A stretch of DNA of 64,000 bases from Methanobacterium sp. (GTDB taxonomy: Archaea; Methanobacteriota; Methanobacteria; Methanobacteriales; Methanobacteriaceae): assembly GCA_039666455.1 (NCBI GenBank), contig JAVSLW010000004.1, positions 1 through 64,000 on the forward strand, given 5' to 3'. Position numbers and translations under genes: made by a program. Positions 43,529-52,464 of this stretch are shown here, piece after piece (positions within the stretch are counted from its first letter, which is position 1; each line of letters begins with the position of its first letter). A model generated the notes under the pieces. That model was not told where the DNA came from and did no database searches. It saw nothing but the letters and a program-made list of their open reading frames with translations.

Positions 43529-43682
43529 AAAAAATACTTCCTTTATTTTAGTATTTTTTATTCTGATATTTAAAATCACCGGTTTTTTTAGAAAATAAGG
43601 ATTATTAGTGAGTATAAACTAAAAATAGTATTTTTTAGTGAGTTATATCTAACCGAAGCACTGTAAATAAAAGGTTAAATAT

Positions 43683-45362
43683 CTAATTCCTTGTCTTAAA
43701 TATGGATTCAACACGATCCACAGTATCAATATCCTCCAGGCTCAGATCTTCCCTTATCCGCTTTACAACAGGAAATCTAAGGGAATAACCGCTTTCATAT
43801 TCTGGACTTTTAACAATTTCGCTGAAGGCAACTTCAAGCACGATTTCAGGCGTTGCCTTAATTTTTCTCCCTCTTTTTTCTACCATAAGACTTTCCACTC
43901 TGTTTGAAAGCTCAAGAAGTGTGGCATCATCCAGTCCGGTGGCTGTATGGGCTATTGTTTTTAGATTTCCATTTTCATCCTGTGCAGCCATAAGATACGA
44001 TCCTATAAGATTGGCTCTTCTTCCCCTGCCGTAGGTCCCGCCTACAACAACAAGATCAAGTGTTTCAGGCTCTGCTTTAAATTTAAGCATTTTTTTGCCC
44101 CTTATCCCTGGTATGTAAGGTGCTTTTGGGTCTTTTATCATTATTCCTTCATGACCTATTTTAATTGAAGTTTCAAAAAGTTCTAAAGCGTCGTTAATAT
44201 TTTCAGGGGTAACAAAAACCTGATTACTGAGTTCAATTTTAGAAGGCTTAGCTTTGGAAATTTCCTCAAGTACGCGTCTTCTCTCACCAAAAGGAGTGTC
44301 AATCAATGATTTTTTATAGTAGAGAACATCAAATAAATACAGGATTAGAGGCACCTCTTTTTTTAATCTCTCAATTTCGTACTTCCTCCGAACTCTCTGG
44401 AGAATGTACTGAAATGAAATAGGAGCACCGTCTCTTGTGGCAATTATTTCTCCTTCAACAATGAAATCTTCTTCTGGAAGGCATTTTTCTATGTATTCAA
44501 CAATTTCAGGAACAGCATCTTTGATATTGTCAAGTCTACGGGTGAATACCTTAATATCATCTCCGTTTCTATGTATTTGAACTCTGAAACCATCATATTT
44601 TGTTTCACAAATGGCAGAACCCATTTCTTCAATGGAGGTGGTAATATTTGGCGAAAGCTGTGCAAGCATGGGTTTAACAGGTTTTCCAGGCTTTAAATTA
44701 AGTTTTTTAAGTCCTTCCCCTCCTTCCTTTTTAGCAACTCCCACAACAAGTCCTGGATCGTTTGTAAGCATTAAAGCTCTTTCAACGAGGTCTTTATCCA
44801 CATCAAACGCTTCTGAAATGGAATCTTTCAGTGTTCCTTCACCAATTCCCACCCGAAGCTCTTCAACAACAGTTCTTGAAATGTATTTTGCTTCTTTTGG
44901 TGAAGCAGATGTTAAAAGTTCAATGAGGATCCTTAATTTTTTTGAAACTGCATTTTTTCCAGATACATCTGCTATCTTTATCATGTTGCTGTAAACTTTG
45001 GTTATAGTCAGCGGCCTTGTAAAAAGTGTTGTCTGTAACCGGTTAGCGAAAAGATGCTCTGAAGCAAGGCCTATATCTCCTTTGTCCCTGACACTGTCTT
45101 CAACAGCTTCCAGACTCACACCCACAACCAGTGAAATGGCTTTCATAAGTAGTTTCAGACCTATACCCATTTCTTTTTCGCTCCATGCAGGAAATACCTT
45201 TCCTAATGATAATAAGGTGACAATAGGGAGTATTTTGGGGTCAGTTTCCTTTAAAAATTCTGCAAGTATGCCTGTTTTTTCAAGCCTTTTAGTGGTGGAG
45301 GTCAGTGCTTCATAAACATCTACAAGTTCCTGGTACTTCATTTCGCATTTAAAATCCTGCAT
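43683..45362 (-). CDS. lig: ATP-dependent DNA ligase 1
   Basis: 559 aa, the usual size for archaeal replicative DNA ligase. After an N-terminal DNA-binding domain comes the nucleotidyl-transferase motif I ETKYDGFR with lysine K255 as AMP acceptor, then FTRRLDNIKD, EGEIIATRDG, HEGIMIKDP and LKFKAEPETLDLVVVGG. The C-terminal OB domain ends with EIVKSPEYESGYSLRFP. It is the more canonical of two ligases in this window. Confidence 0.93.
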   Translation of the reverse strand: MQDFKCEMKYQELVDVYEALTSTTKRLEKTGILAEFLKETDPKILPIVTLLSLGKVFPAWSEKEMGIGLKLLMKAISLVVGVSLEAVEDSVRDKGDIGLASEHLFANRLQTTLFTRPLTITKVYSNMIKIADVSGKNAVSKKLRILIELLTSASPKEAKYISRTVVEELRVGIGEGTLKDSISEAFDVDKDLVERALMLTNDPGLVVGVAKKEGGEGLKKLNLKPGKPVKPMLAQLSPNITTSIEEMGSAICETKYDGFRVQIHRNGDDIKVFTRRLDNIKDAVPEIVEYIEKCLPEEDFIVEGEIIATRDGAPISFQYILQRVRRKYEIERLKKEVPLILYLFDVLYYKKSLIDTPFGERRRVLEEISKAKPSKIELSNQVFVTPENINDALELFETSIKIGHEGIMIKDPKAPYIPGIRGKKMLKFKAEPETLDLVVVGGTYGRGRRANLIGSYLMAAQDENGNLKTIAHTATGLDDATLLELSNRVESLMVEKRGRKIKATPEIVLEVAFSEIVKSPEYESGYSLRFPVVKRIREDLSLEDIDTVDRVESIFKTRN

Positions 45363-45522
45363 TTTATCACAGCGTCAATATTATAATTAAAACAATCTCC
45401 AGATATTATAGATAGAATGTTACTCCTAAATTTAATTATTGTTTTTGGGGTTAAAAAATTTTTAAATCAGGACATAGAATATAATTAAATAAATTTAAAT
45501 AAATTGCTGGATGAGGATTTAA

Positions 45523-46863
45523 ATGCCGGAATTACCTGAAGTAGAGTCCTTTAGAAGATATCTTGAAGCTACTTCTTTTAATAAAAAAATTGAAGAAGTA
45601 GATGTAAAAAGTCCGGAACTCCTGCAAAATATTGATGTTAATATTTTAAAGGAGAATTTGGAAGGCAGCAGTTTCAAGCGTGCTCAAAGGCATGGTAAAT
45701 ACCTGTTCGTGCTTTTAGATAATGATTCATGGATTGTTTTCCATTTTGGAATGACTGGCACTTTTAAATATTTCAAAAATAGTGGTGGAAATCCTCTATA
45801 TAGCAGGATTATCTTTAATTTTGAAGATGAAAGTCACCTTGCATTCAATGATCAAAGGAAGTTTGGAAAGATTTATTTAACTTCCAAAATCTTGGATTTC
45901 ATCAAAGGGAAGAAATTAGGACCGGATGCTTTGACCATTGATATAAAAACTTTCAAAAATTTGTACAAAAAACGAAGAGGCGCTTCCAAATCTGCTTTAA
46001 TGAATCAGCACATAATGGCTGGTGTTGGTAATATTTACTCTGATGAAATACTTTATCATGCTCATGTTCATCCTAAAACCCCATTCCATGTTTTAAATGA
46101 TGATAAAATCACAGAAATATTCAATATAATGAAGAAAGTGCTTAATACATCGGTAGATATGCAAATACATGGCCAAAAATTTCCTGATTCTTATTTAATT
46201 CCTCACCGGATAAAAAATGGTAAATGCCCTGATTCAAATATGAAGTTAAAGACCATTAAAATTGCAGGTAGAACTTCTTATTTTTGTCCTGAATGCCAAA
46301 AAGAGATAATAAGCTACATGAAACTTGAAAAGTTATGCGAAATTGCAAGTACTTGCACAGAATGTCCTCTCCACGAAAACAGGACCAGAGTGGTTTTCGG
46401 TGAAGGCCCAGAAGATGCAAAAATCATGCTTATAGGTGAAGCACCCGGAAAAAACGAGGATGAGAAGGGAAAACCTTTTGTGGGGATGGCCGGTAAATTA
46501 TTAAGCGAAATACTCCAGAAAGCAGGCATTGATCGGTCTGAGGTATTTATCACATCCATAGTGAAATGCAGGCCTGAAGCTAACAGAAAGCCCCGAAAAC
46601 TGGAATATACAACCTGTATTGATCTTTTTTTAAAAAAGCAGATTGGGTTAATAAATCCAGATATAGTGGGATTACTTGGAAACAGTGCTATTTATGCCCT
46701 AATTGGTGAAAAGAACATTAAAAAGATTCATGGAAATACTTATAAATTAAATGGTAGAAAATACATGGCTTTATTCCATCCTGCAGCGGCTTTATATTCA
46801 CGCAAACTCCTTCCTCAATTAAAAGAGGACATGATGACTTTAAAAAAAGAAATTGACTTATAA
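45523..46863 (+). CDS. Fused DNA glycosylase: Fpg/MutM plus family-4 uracil-DNA glycosylase
   Basis: One open frame of 446 aa. Residues 1-262 form an Fpg/Nei enzyme: PELPEVES with catalytic P2 and E3, beta-lysine K59 in RHGKYLF, VGNIYSDEIL (helix-two-turn-helix with N170) and a C-terminal zinc finger with C235, C255 and C258, where the expected fourth Cys is S238. From residue 272 a family-4 UDG follows: CTECPLHENR (C278, C281), GEAPGKNEDEKGKPFVG (305-321), C349 and C365 as the other cluster ligands, and FHPAA (418-422). It would remove oxidised purines and uracil from DNA. Ligase genes lie on both sides. Confidence 0.92.
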   Translation: MPELPEVESFRRYLEATSFNKKIEEVDVKSPELLQNIDVNILKENLEGSSFKRAQRHGKYLFVLLDNDSWIVFHFGMTGTFKYFKNSGGNPLYSRIIFNFEDESHLAFNDQRKFGKIYLTSKILDFIKGKKLGPDALTIDIKTFKNLYKKRRGASKSALMNQHIMAGVGNIYSDEILYHAHVHPKTPFHVLNDDKITEIFNIMKKVLNTSVDMQIHGQKFPDSYLIPHRIKNGKCPDSNMKLKTIKIAGRTSYFCPECQKEIISYMKLEKLCEIASTCTECPLHENRTRVVFGEGPEDAKIMLIGEAPGKNEDEKGKPFVGMAGKLLSEILQKAGIDRSEVFITSIVKCRPEANRKPRKLEYTTCIDLFLKKQIGLINPDIVGLLGNSAIYALIGEKNIKKIHGNTYKLNGRKYMALFHPAAALYSRKLLPQLKEDMMTLKKEIDL

Positions 46864-46873
46864 CTCTTTGATA

Positions 46874-47602
46874 TTAAAGATTTTCCAGTATTTCTTTTAA
46901 CATTATGCAGTTTTGGGGGGCATTTGCATTGTAATCATTGTTAAAATAGCAAAAAACATCTTCTACATCTAATTTTCTTATTTTATCTGCCCACCCTTTT
47001 AATTCTTCCTTAGAATAAAAATAACGGTACTTTTCAGACCCTATTCCATGAAATCTCATATAGACTGTATCTGAAGTTGTTATAATATCTTCTGGAAGCT
47101 CAGGAGAGGAAACTGAACAAAATCCTATTTCAAAGTCACTTAGCAGGCTATAAACTTCGCTGTCAAACCAGCCTGGATGTCGAAACTCTACAATATTATT
47201 CTTAACAGGATCAAACTGTTTGATCGCATTTTTTAAAAAAGCAATATTTTTAAGTATATTTGGAGGAAATTGAAATAATATACACCCTAATTTATCTTCA
47301 AGAATATCTGCAAGATTATAAAACCGGTTTATTGCGCTTTGGGTGTCTTTAAACCTTTTTCTATGGGTTATAAGCTGATTTACCTTTAATGTAATTTTAA
47401 AATCTTCCGGTGTTCTGTTATACCATCCTTTAACTATTTTTTCGTTTGGAAAGCGATAAAAAGTGTTGTTTATTTCTACAGTGTTAAAATGCCTGGAATA
47501 ATACTCAAGCCATTTGGATTCATCTAATCTTTCTGGATAAAATCGTCCTTTCCAGTCTTTGTAGTACCAGCCAGAACAGCCTAAAAAATAATTGGATTTC
47601 AT
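46874..47602 (-). CDS. DUF72 (YecE-like) TIM-barrel protein
   Basis: The 242-aa protein starts with the family signature FLGCSGWYYKDWKGRFYPE (residues 6-24), followed by NTVEINNTFYRFP, VEFRHPGWF and MRFHGIGS. DUF72 proteins are TIM barrels of unknown activity, often near DNA-repair or tRNA genes. Convergent with the glycosylase gene. Confidence 0.88.
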   Translation of the reverse strand: MKSNYFLGCSGWYYKDWKGRFYPERLDESKWLEYYSRHFNTVEINNTFYRFPNEKIVKGWYNRTPEDFKITLKVNQLITHRKRFKDTQSAINRFYNLADILEDKLGCILFQFPPNILKNIAFLKNAIKQFDPVKNNIVEFRHPGWFDSEVYSLLSDFEIGFCSVSSPELPEDIITTSDTVYMRFHGIGSEKYRYFYSKEELKGWADKIRKLDVEDVFCYFNNDYNANAPQNCIMLKEILENL

Positions 47603-47661
47603 GTCCTGAATTGATTATTAGCTAAAAATAGAGGGCTTAAAAAATTTAAATGGGATTATCT

Positions 47662-47940
47662 TCACTTCATCCCACGCTGCTTTTCGAAGTTTCTCCATGC
47701 CTGAGCTGCTTCGGGTACATCACTTTCTAAATCATTTAATATCTCATTTCTAAGTTCTTTAGAGCTTACTTCACTTCTACCTCTTGCAAGGTTCATTGCA
47801 TCTTCTGAAGCATGTTCTATAGCTTTCATTTTGGATGCAACAGTGAAACCAGCGTCTGTAATAGCATTTTCTATTGATCTTCTTATTTTTTCAGGTCTAA
47901 ATGGCTCTTTTTTTCCAGTACTTTTTATAACATCTGTCAT
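47662..47940 (-). CDS. Stand-alone ATP-cone domain protein
   Basis: The 92-aa protein consists only of an ATP-cone: VIKSTGKKEPFRPEKIRRSIENAITDAGF and ELRNEILNDLESDVPEAAQAW. The domain normally sits at the N terminus of ribonucleotide reductase or in NrdR, where it senses dATP/ATP. GGAGGTAAAT precedes ATG 47940. As a separate gene beside repair genes it could sense nucleotide pools. Confidence 0.85.
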   Translation of the reverse strand: MTDVIKSTGKKEPFRPEKIRRSIENAITDAGFTVASKMKAIEHASEDAMNLARGRSEVSSKELRNEILNDLESDVPEAAQAWRNFEKQRGMK

Positions 47941-48115
47941 ATATTTACCTCCAAACTGACATTTGTATTTTTTAATTTAGTATTACTAATATGACTATTA
48001 ATAATATAAAAGGGTTTGCACTGGTTCAAAAAAAGCATTAAAAACAGGTTATCAAAAGCGCTTTTATTTTTAAATTAAATTTAAAGACGTGAATTATCTT
48101 ATAAGCAGGATATAC

Positions 48116-49882
48116 TTAAATTCCTCTGTACATCTGTAGAATTTCATCTGTAGTAGTGGCCTCTTCAGGGGACTTTTCGCTGCGCCATCTGATAAATCGA
48201 GGGAATCTTAAAGCCAGTCCCTGCTTTTTGGTGCTGTCCCAGTTACAGGTGTGAACAGGACTTCTGGTAATTTCAGATCCAAGAACTTCAACCACATACT
48301 GGGGAGCGAACCAGAAATCAGGCCATATTTCGCGAGAAACAACTGCCCTCGCCGGTTTTACATCTACTCGAGTATCAGCGAGTTTTTGAGGCATTTCTGT
48401 TATTTCTTCATCAGAAAATCCGGTTCCCAGTTTGCAGACAGTCTGGAATATATCCTCATCAGGATTATAAGCAGAGCATAAAACCGCCCCGTAAGTACCA
48501 CTACGCCGCCCTCGCCCTGAATAAGCGCCTAAAATAACTAAATCAAGAGTATCTCTGAGTTTGGATATGTATTCTTTTTTCCATTTAATCCAGGAATAGT
48601 CCCTTCCACCTGCATGATAAAAAGAGTCTTTGGCGCATGATTTACATACAATACCTTCCAGATTATTTTTTAAACATTCATAAAAGAACTCATCTATATC
48701 CTCAAGACTGGAACTTATTTTTCGATGGGCTAAAGTGATATGTTTGGACTCATCCACTGTTTTTTCAAGTTTATTCCGTCTTTCAGGGTAGCTTTTATGC
48801 AGGTAAGATTTTCCATCAGCATAAAGAATATCAAAAAGAATATATCTAACTGGAATGGTTTTTTGATACTCATCAACTTTATATTTTCTTCTTCTCTGCA
48901 TTAACGTCTGGAAAGATCCAAATACATTATTTTCAAAGTCATATACCATTACTTCCCCATCTAAAATTGCTTCTTCTGCTTCAACGTATTTTTTAATGCT
49001 TTCAGTCAAGTCGGGGAATTGTCTGGTAACATCGGTCAGTCTGCGGGAGAAAAGTTTCACATCACCACCAGATTTATGTGCCTGGATTCTCTCACCATCA
49101 AACTTTTCTTCGGCTGAAATATAGTGAGACTTTATTTTCTGGCATATTTCTTCAAATGACGAAACTCTTTGGGCTAACATGGCTTTTATGGGCCGAAATA
49201 ATGTAATTTTTATATTTTTTATTCCTTCTAAACCACTTTCTTTCAAAACTCGGGCCACCAGTCCAATGTCTGAGCTTATATTGTATGCATGTTCAAGTTC
49301 TGTTTTTTTCTCTTTTGAACCAAAAAAGGAGACAGATAAAGCATTAAGAAGAGTCATATCTCCTGCACCGAGCCTCATAGCGCCTGTGGCAAGTCTTGCA
49401 ATGTATTTTTTGCCTTTTTCGTCTGCTTCAATGAGCATGGAAGCCAGAGTTTTTGTTTTAATTTCCTTAGACCCCATTCCACCTGATGCAGCGATTTTTC
49501 TAAAACCTTCAAATACATCACTAACAGATAATTCTTCATTTACATCAAAATAATCTTTAAATGGGTTGGTTCTGGGTTTAACCATTCGAACAGCAACCTC
49601 TCCCATATCACCTATATCACGGGTTTTTCTTTCAACTTCACTTTTAGAGATGTTGCCTGCAAGTGATATTGCAGACTGGACTGTTTTTTCGCTTAAACCA
49701 GGGACAATATTCTCATATTCAGGTGCAATTCTTCCAAGCAGCATATAACAGACTTTATCTATTTCTTGAAGTCCTGATTTTTTAAAAAGAGCAGCCAGAA
49801 TTTCAGCCATATCATTTTGAGAACCTGTTTTTTCAATTTTTTCCAGATCCTTAGCAAATTCTTCAAATTTAATTCCAATCAC
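48116..49882 (-). CDS. ATP-dependent DNA ligase 2
   Basis: 588 aa with motif I EEKFDGER (K260 is the AMP acceptor), FSRRLTDVTR, LDGEVMVYD, LEGIVCKS and KWKKEY. It differs clearly from ligase 1 (the KFDGER form and a longer C-terminal OB domain). It begins at GTG 49882, joined as GTGA to the stop of the AEP gene, so both proteins are made from one message. The pairing with an AEP-type polymerase suggests a repair role. Confidence 0.92.
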   Translation of the reverse strand: MIGIKFEEFAKDLEKIEKTGSQNDMAEILAALFKKSGLQEIDKVCYMLLGRIAPEYENIVPGLSEKTVQSAISLAGNISKSEVERKTRDIGDMGEVAVRMVKPRTNPFKDYFDVNEELSVSDVFEGFRKIAASGGMGSKEIKTKTLASMLIEADEKGKKYIARLATGAMRLGAGDMTLLNALSVSFFGSKEKKTELEHAYNISSDIGLVARVLKESGLEGIKNIKITLFRPIKAMLAQRVSSFEEICQKIKSHYISAEEKFDGERIQAHKSGGDVKLFSRRLTDVTRQFPDLTESIKKYVEAEEAILDGEVMVYDFENNVFGSFQTLMQRRRKYKVDEYQKTIPVRYILFDILYADGKSYLHKSYPERRNKLEKTVDESKHITLAHRKISSSLEDIDEFFYECLKNNLEGIVCKSCAKDSFYHAGGRDYSWIKWKKEYISKLRDTLDLVILGAYSGRGRRSGTYGAVLCSAYNPDEDIFQTVCKLGTGFSDEEITEMPQKLADTRVDVKPARAVVSREIWPDFWFAPQYVVEVLGSEITRSPVHTCNWDSTKKQGLALRFPRFIRWRSEKSPEEATTTDEILQMYRGI

Positions 49883-50817
49883 CTGAACCTATCAGGTAAA
49901 TTCTTTGAAAAATGGTCTAAATTTTTAATAATGTCTTCTACTTTACAGTTCAGGAGCTTTTTTGCTAAATCTTCATCATAAAGCATTTTTTCTTTTAAAG
50001 GTACCGATACACCGTCGACGGTCTTTGCATCTTTCATGTGCAGTGAACCTAATGGAACACGGCTTAATTTACCTGAAGGAGTCTGTGAGGGGTCTATGTT
50101 AATTGAATCACCATGTCTTTCATGACCTCCCATTACTTTAAATTCCACCTGCTCATCAACCTTTTTAGCCCACCTGCCGGTAAAATTACGTTCAGGATCA
50201 TGCTTTGAATACCTGAAATATTCTTCATAGAATGAACTGGGCTTATTTTCATCTAAAAAGAAGAAAACATGGAATGAATTGCCGGTCCAGCTTATTGAAG
50301 GCTCAACATTTCCCATAATTTCTTCAAATTCTTTGTCTTCTTTTATAGCTTCAACAAATAATCGTGTTGCTTCCTGTGCCTCTTCTGCAGAAATCCCTTC
50401 CACCCGGTCTATATCAAAGAATATGCGTTCTATGTCTTTACCTGGACCTTCATTGTTGGTGGCGTAAAAGAAATCTGCAAGTTTTCTGGGTAGAAAATAT
50501 TGCCAAACTTTGTTCTGGATGGGGTCAAGGTCTTTTTTTGCATCTTTCAATGATCTTTTTGATCTAAGCTTTAAAAAGTCAATATCCACAGCTTCAATAA
50601 GTTCATCCACGTATAATGGTTCTAATCTGGACCCTCTTTTAATTAAAAATCCTATTTTACCCCGGGACATCCATATTTTGCCTGCAATTTCTTTATCCTT
50701 TAAATATTTCTTCAATTTTGTAGCTGCAACTGCATAAATCAGCAGAACGTCAATTTCTCCAAAAGGAGTTATCAATTTGTCAATATTTTTTCTGGCAAAG
50801 TTTAAAAGCGTCGGCAT
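49879..50817 (-). CDS. Primase/polymerase-like (archaeo-eukaryotic primase) protein
   Basis: The 312-aa protein has the AEP active-site pattern: FFDIDR (D135 and D137), then TGNSFHVFF (H183 in motif II) and SINIDPSQTPSGKLSRVPLGSLH with D242 in motif III. It is the fold of primase small subunits and of LigD-type polymerase domains. Fused by overlap to DNA ligase 2, it resembles the split NHEJ polymerase of some archaea more than the replicative PriS, but no Ku gene is in this window. Confidence 0.8.
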   Translation of the reverse strand: MPTLLNFARKNIDKLITPFGEIDVLLIYAVAATKLKKYLKDKEIAGKIWMSRGKIGFLIKRGSRLEPLYVDELIEAVDIDFLKLRSKRSLKDAKKDLDPIQNKVWQYFLPRKLADFFYATNNEGPGKDIERIFFDIDRVEGISAEEAQEATRLFVEAIKEDKEFEEIMGNVEPSISWTGNSFHVFFFLDENKPSSFYEEYFRYSKHDPERNFTGRWAKKVDEQVEFKVMGGHERHGDSINIDPSQTPSGKLSRVPLGSLHMKDAKTVDGVSVPLKEKMLYDEDLAKKLLNCKVEDIIKNLDHFSKNLPDRFR

Positions 50818-50841
50818 TAAAATCAGCCCGAATGCTTTAAG

Positions 50842-51342
50842 TTACATAAACCTTTTAAAACGTTCCTTACTTACTTTACATATTGGGCATATTTCCGGAG
50901 GTTCTTCTCTTGCACATAAATAGCCACAGACAATGCACCTGAATACAGGAAACTCCAGAGAAAAAACTGTTCTTCCTACATGTTCTTTTTTTGCCTGTTC
51001 ACGTTCGGGGGGTGAAGGTCTCCTTTCAGGAATGGACATTAATTCTTTTTTACCCTCCAGAATATCTCCAGATACATAGAGGCCGCAGTAGCATGTGCTG
51101 TATTCATTTAAATCAGGGTCTCTGTAATCACATGGACAGATTATGTCCAGGTCTTCTTCTTTATTTCCTGATGCAAGCCTGCAGGGGCAGGCCCCATAGC
51201 CGTACCGTTTGTCATTGATTAAAATACCATTTAAAAGTTCTTTAGTAAATTCAGTATCAGGATTCAGGTGATATCCAGACGCTTCAACGTCTTTTTTCAC
51301 TTTCTGGTAGAATTTATCCAGTTCCCTGTTTCCAATACTCAT
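50842..51342 (-). CDS. Ferredoxin-thioredoxin reductase catalytic subunit fused to rubredoxin
   Basis: 166 aa. The FTR catalytic part (about 1-115) has CPC (CPCRLASG), CPC (CPCDYRDPDL) and CYC (TCYCGLYV), which hold the [4Fe-4S] cluster and the active-site disulfide. The C-terminal part is rubredoxin-like: FRCIVCGYLC and EICPICKV. The fusion lets one chain accept electrons and pass them on to a disulfide. It overlaps the glutaredoxin-like gene by four bases, giving a coupled redox pair. Confidence 0.9.
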   Translation of the reverse strand: MSIGNRELDKFYQKVKKDVEASGYHLNPDTEFTKELLNGILINDKRYGYGACPCRLASGNKEEDLDIICPCDYRDPDLNEYSTCYCGLYVSGDILEGKKELMSIPERRPSPPEREQAKKEHVGRTVFSLEFPVFRCIVCGYLCAREEPPEICPICKVSKERFKRFM

Positions 51343-51620
51343 AGGAGCTTCTCCTTCAATTCATCCTTTTTAAATCCTACAATAACGTCTTTATTGTTAA
51401 TCACTACAGTTGGGAATGAAATTTGAGAGTTCCACTTTTTAATTTCATTTATAACTTCTGATTTCTCATCACCAGTTAAAAGATCAACATAAATATACTT
51501 AAAATCAATTTGCAGTTCTTCAAGAAACATTCTGGTTTTTTTACACCATACACATGTGCTTAAAGCAAAAAGAACAACGTCTCCTTTCTTTTTTCCTTCA
51601 ACATGTTCCATTTTCACCAT
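51339..51620 (-). CDS. Glutaredoxin/thioredoxin-like protein
   Basis: About 93 aa with a CVWC redox site (near residue 23), a thioredoxin fold (VVLFALSTCVWC, FPTVVINNKDVIVG) and a cis-Pro in FPTVV. Probably the disulfide substrate of the FTR-rubredoxin protein, which it overlaps. The start is ATG 51620 with GGAG five bases upstream; GTG 51626 is inside the site. Confidence 0.85.
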   Translation of the reverse strand: MVKMEHVEGKKKGDVVLFALSTCVWCKKTRMFLEELQIDFKYIYVDLLTGDEKSEVINEIKKWNSQISFPTVVINNKDVIVGFKKDELKEKLL

Positions 51621-51735
51621 GATCACTCCTTATTCTGGTATTAATAATTTGTAACAGGATATACTAATAACTGATTATGAAAAAATCAGAAACCTCTCCA
51701 AATAGAATTTCATCTAAAAATAACTAAAATAGACT

Positions 51736-51906
51736 TTATTCTATTATTTTCTCGATTATGGATCCACATCCTGGACATTCATACACTTCTAACCAGCCTG
51801 TTGGATAGCTATATTCCTCTATTTTTATTAAGCCATTATATCCGCAGTTTGGGCACAAGTCAGATGAGTATCCATCTGTTTTCTGCATGTTTAATCTGGA
51901 CCTCAT
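51736..51906 (-). CDS. Small zinc-ribbon protein
   Basis: A 56-aa ORF with two CXXC knuckles: CPNCGYNGL and CPGCGS. The spacing of 22-25 residues between them is typical of a zinc ribbon. ATG 51888 is an alternative start (50 aa) with GAGGT upstream. It lies alone in a gap, so its partners are unknown. Confidence 0.6.
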   Translation of the reverse strand: MRSRLNMQKTDGYSSDLCPNCGYNGLIKIEEYSYPTGWLEVYECPGCGSIIEKIIE

Positions 51907-52186
51907 AAAAACCACTGTAATATTTTTTTGTATATTTTAGTATTTATTTTTTCAGTTATGGGTCTGATTTTTCATGTGAAGAATTTATTTAATAAGTCAT
52001 TTTTAAAAGAGTATTTTTCATAAATATTGGGTTAAAATGACTTTTTTGGCTAAAAAATGAGAATAATTGGATAAAATAAAAATCTTGAAGAAATTTCATT
52101 GAGTTAAGGAAAAGTATATATATTATAATATTAAACATGAACATGAAATTAAAATGAATGTTATAGAATAGATCCATGGTTTCAAA

Positions 52187-52411
52187 ATGAGATTATTACT
52201 AAAATTCAAAGGTGAGGACGACTTTTCCTATAGAAGATTCATTACAAGTACGCCTATTGTTTTATTTGAAAATAATCGGGACAATAAATATTATTCTCTC
52301 AAAAATAATGGTGATTTTTCATTTTTCCTGGAAAGAGTTAAGGAAAATGCTCTTAAAAAGTACAATGCTTATTATGGAGAGGATTATTCTGCTTTAAAAT
52401 TGACTGAATAG
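52187..52411 (+). CDS. Small hypothetical protein
   Basis: The 74-aa protein has an acidic C-terminal half and no recognised motif (LLKFKGEDDFSYRRF, then SLKNNGDFSFFLERVKENALKKYN). A TATA-like TATATATTATAATATT lies near 52110-52125. Supported only by its length, start and composition. Confidence 0.4.
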   Translation: MRLLLKFKGEDDFSYRRFITSTPIVLFENNRDNKYYSLKNNGDFSFFLERVKENALKKYNAYYGEDYSALKLTE

Positions 52412-52464
52412 TATGGAAATTGTTATTTTATTTTAAAAACAATTCGCATGTATTTACTGGAAAA

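Noticed and set aside
48116..50817. A complete NHEJ operon
   Set aside because: Ligase and AEP are there but no Ku or LigD-type phosphoesterase; I report only a ligase-AEP unit.
25523..52146. Shared 14-mer ACATGAACATGAAA at about 25524 and 52136
   Set aside because: A single AT-rich match of this length is within chance for the window, and the flanks do not match.
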